A stretch of 49,011 nucleotides of DNA, taken from positions 1 through 49,011 of the forward strand of contig JAQUSB010000012.1 of assembly GCA_028715345.1 (NCBI GenBank), in the 5' to 3' direction. A model generated the notes under the pieces. That model was given only the letters and a program-made list of their open reading frames with translations, did no database searches and was not told where the DNA came from. Each line of letters begins with the position of its first letter. Position 1 is the stretch's first letter. The stretch comes from Candidatus Omnitrophota bacterium. Its GTDB lineage: Bacteria; Omnitrophota; Gorgyraeia; 2-01-FULL-45-10. The position numbers and the translations under genes are program-made. Below are positions 47,350 through 49,011 of the stretch, piece after piece.

Positions 47350-48835
47350 GAATTTCAAGAAACTTAATTTTCACGGTATAAATTTTCAGAAACCATCCGT
47401 AGTCGTCGAGATCGGCAATGACTGGATAAAGATAGCCGAGATCGCCAGATCGTCTTCCGGTGTCGAGATATCAAAACTCAGCCTGCTGAAACTGGCGCAG
47501 ATAAAAGATAATATATCGACCGCCATAGCCAACATCTTCAGGGAGTCCGGTCTCGAACGTCAACATGTCACTCTATGCATCCCCCGGCACCTTATGACCG
47601 TAAGGGTCCTCGATCTGCCTTCCGTCGATCTTAAAGAGATAAACGATATGATAAATCTTCAGGTGGGCAAACAGACGCCTTACTCCAAAGACGAGATAAT
47701 CTCCGCCCATAAGATAATATACAGTGAGAAGGAAGGCTATACGAAAGTGATGCTTGCCATAGTACAGCGTACCATCGTGAACGAGCGCATCGAGGAGCTG
47801 AAGAGTGCCGGCGTAAGCGTCGGAAAAGTTTTTATAAGTTCCGAAGGGGTATATAACTGGTTCAGTTTCTCCTGTCTTCCGGAGATAAAGGCGGCCGATA
47901 CCGATACCATAGCCGTGTTAGACATAGATTCCAATTATTCCGATTTCATAACGATATATAAGGGCAAGATGTCTTTTACGAAAAATATATTCATAGGTTC
48001 GAACCATCTTTCCGAAGCGGCCGGGACGTGGAAGGACAAACTGATAGAAGAGCTGGACCGTTGCCTGAAGCGTTACTATATAGAGGAAAAGAATACCAGG
48101 ATAGAGAAGCTCTTCATAACGGGCGCAACACGCGATATTAACGACCTGGGCCTTATACTTTCGAACACCCTTGCCATTCAGGCCGAGAAGACCGACGCCA
48201 TGAGAAATATCGCGGTGAAGAAGGACGTCAGGGCCGCGCAGGGCGACAGTATGGCATTCGTTTCGCTCTCTTCGATCGCCGGCACCGTGATGCGCGAGGG
48301 GCAATTCGACCTCGATTTTACTCCGGGCGAGCACAAAATACTGAAGATGATGGAGAAAAAACGCAAAGACCTCGTCATAATGGGCGTGCTTTGCCTGTCG
48401 ATAGTGATGGTCGTTACGTTTTTCCTTTTCGTGAGTTTCTATTATAAAAGCATGTATCTTTACCGGCTGAAGAAACATGTCAAAGAGATTTCCTCCGAGG
48501 CCGGCGAAATAGAAAAGATGAAACTGGGTATCGATCTGGTCAAAGACAACCTCGATACGAAAAATTCTTCGCTGGGTATATTGCACGAGATATATAAGAT
48601 CACGCCTTCCGACATATCGCTTGGCAGTATATATATAAGCGAAAATAAACAGGTTGTTATAAAAGGGCGGGGTTTCGAAATGTCGGACGTATTCAAATTC
48701 ATCAAAAGCCTCGAAGATTCGAAGATGTTCACCAACGTGAAGGCTTCGTACACAAGGACTAAGAGGGAGAAGGAGGGCGATAAGGATGTCGAATACGCGG
48801 AATTCGAGATCACGTGCCCGCACGAAAGGCGTTAA
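47339..48835 (+). CDS. PilM-PilN fusion (GspL-like)
   Basis: The product has 498 residues. Residues about 20-330 form an actin-like PilM domain (SVVVEIGNDWIKIAEI, CIPRHLMTVRVLDLP, AVLDIDSNYSDFITIYKG). Residues about 340-370 are a charged linker, 341-372 contains the membrane span (LVIMGVLCLSIVMVVTFFLFVSFYY), and 375-498 is a PilN-like periplasmic domain with a coiled-coil start and a ferredoxin-like end (DISLGSIYISENKQVVIKGRGFEMSDVFKFIKSLED). In type IV pili these are two proteins; in type II secretion GspL has the same overall plan. It links the GspE motor to the periplasm and pairs with the PilO/GspM protein that follows. Confidence 0.9.
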   Translation: MFFKNFKKLNFHGINFQKPSVVVEIGNDWIKIAEIARSSSGVEISKLSLLKLAQIKDNISTAIANIFRESGLERQHVTLCIPRHLMTVRVLDLPSVDLKEINDMINLQVGKQTPYSKDEIISAHKIIYSEKEGYTKVMLAIVQRTIVNERIEELKSAGVSVGKVFISSEGVYNWFSFSCLPEIKAADTDTIAVLDIDSNYSDFITIYKGKMSFTKNIFIGSNHLSEAAGTWKDKLIEELDRCLKRYYIEEKNTRIEKLFITGATRDINDLGLILSNTLAIQAEKTDAMRNIAVKKDVRAAQGDSMAFVSLSSIAGTVMREGQFDLDFTPGEHKILKMMEKKRKDLVIMGVLCLSIVMVVTFFLFVSFYYKSMYLYRLKKHVKEISSEAGEIEKMKLGIDLVKDNLDTKNSSLGILHEIYKITPSDISLGSIYISENKQVVIKGRGFEMSDVFKFIKSLEDSKMFTNVKASYTRTKREKEGDKDVEYAEFEITCPHERR

Positions 48836-48847
48836 AGGGATGTGGGT

Positions 48848-49011
48848 ATGAATATATTGAATATATTTGCCGGCATGGGTAAGAAAGAGAAGCTAGGGCT
48901 TGCGGTCGCCGTTTTGATAGGATCGCTTGCATTTTTCGACAGGCTCGTATTGATGCCTATAAGCGCCGGTTTCAGAAAAATAAATTCGGAGATAAAATTA
49001 AGCGAGCGTCA
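48848..49011 (+). CDS. PilO/GspM-like protein (partial, runs off the window)
   Basis: Only the first 54 residues are present. They show a short cytoplasmic start (MNILNIFAGMGKKEKLGLAV), a membrane span (about 18-40) and the start of a helical periplasmic part (FRKINSEIKLSE). Place and topology fit PilO/GspM, the partner of PilN/GspL. AAAGGGATG is a plausible ribosome binding site 12 bases after the preceding stop. Confidence 0.78.
   Translation, partial: MNILNIFAGMGKKEKLGLAVAVLIGSLAFFDRLVLMPISAGFRKINSEIKLSER

Overview
The window is a dense bacterial chromosome segment, most likely from the candidate phylum Omnitrophota (formerly OP3) or a close relative. That placement is an inference. It rests on a hybrid type II secretion/type IV pilus gene set, a giant surface-protein gene and a divergent F-type ATPase cluster, together with a TreT-type trehalose synthase next to a DUF5752 protein; no marker gene here fixes the taxonomy. 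Every gene from position 4411 to the end lies on the + strand with overlaps or very short gaps. No tRNA, rRNA, CRISPR array, insertion sequence or phage gene was seen, and no gene-free stretch exceeds 300 bases.

Region 1 (1-4400): a trehalose synthase operon (DUF5752, treT, CPA1 K+/Na+:H+ antiporter) closed by a perfect 26-bp palindrome, then a small cupin, then two convergent small exported proteins of unknown function on the minus strand. This set suggests osmotic and stress physiology.

Region 2 (4300-7501): a strong sigma70-like promoter leads into the first half of a type II secretion set: a GspA/ExeA ATPase broken by a T8 frameshift, a PDZ-less GspC and a GspD secretin.

Region 3 (7545-35909): a periplasmic coiled-coil/TPR protein, an HK-RR two-component pair, a candidate operator of four 11-bp-phased repeats, an exported DUF2341 protein, a single 19.4-kb ORF for a 6474-residue secreted repeat protein, and a membrane-anchored protein with a duplicated domain. 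The giant gene is a mosaic: GC-rich module borders, duplicated in places at about 92% DNA identity, flank AT-rich islands.

Region 4 (35959-40941): a compact F1Fo-like ATPase cluster in the order epsilon, b/delta fusion, c, alpha, gamma, beta. Epsilon lacks its C-terminal hairpin, alpha lacks its N-terminal extension, delta is reduced to its C-terminal domain fused to b, and subunit a is not in the window.

Region 5 (40967-49011): the second half of the secretion set: GspE, GspF, an inserted exported zinc metallopeptidase, pseudopilins GspG/I/J, GspK, a PilM-PilN fusion (GspL-like) and a truncated PilO/GspM.

The layout suggests one functional island. A type II-like secretion apparatus split into two halves encloses its probable giant cargo, the two-component system that may control that cargo, and an unusual rotary ATPase. 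The links between these parts are inferred from position only.
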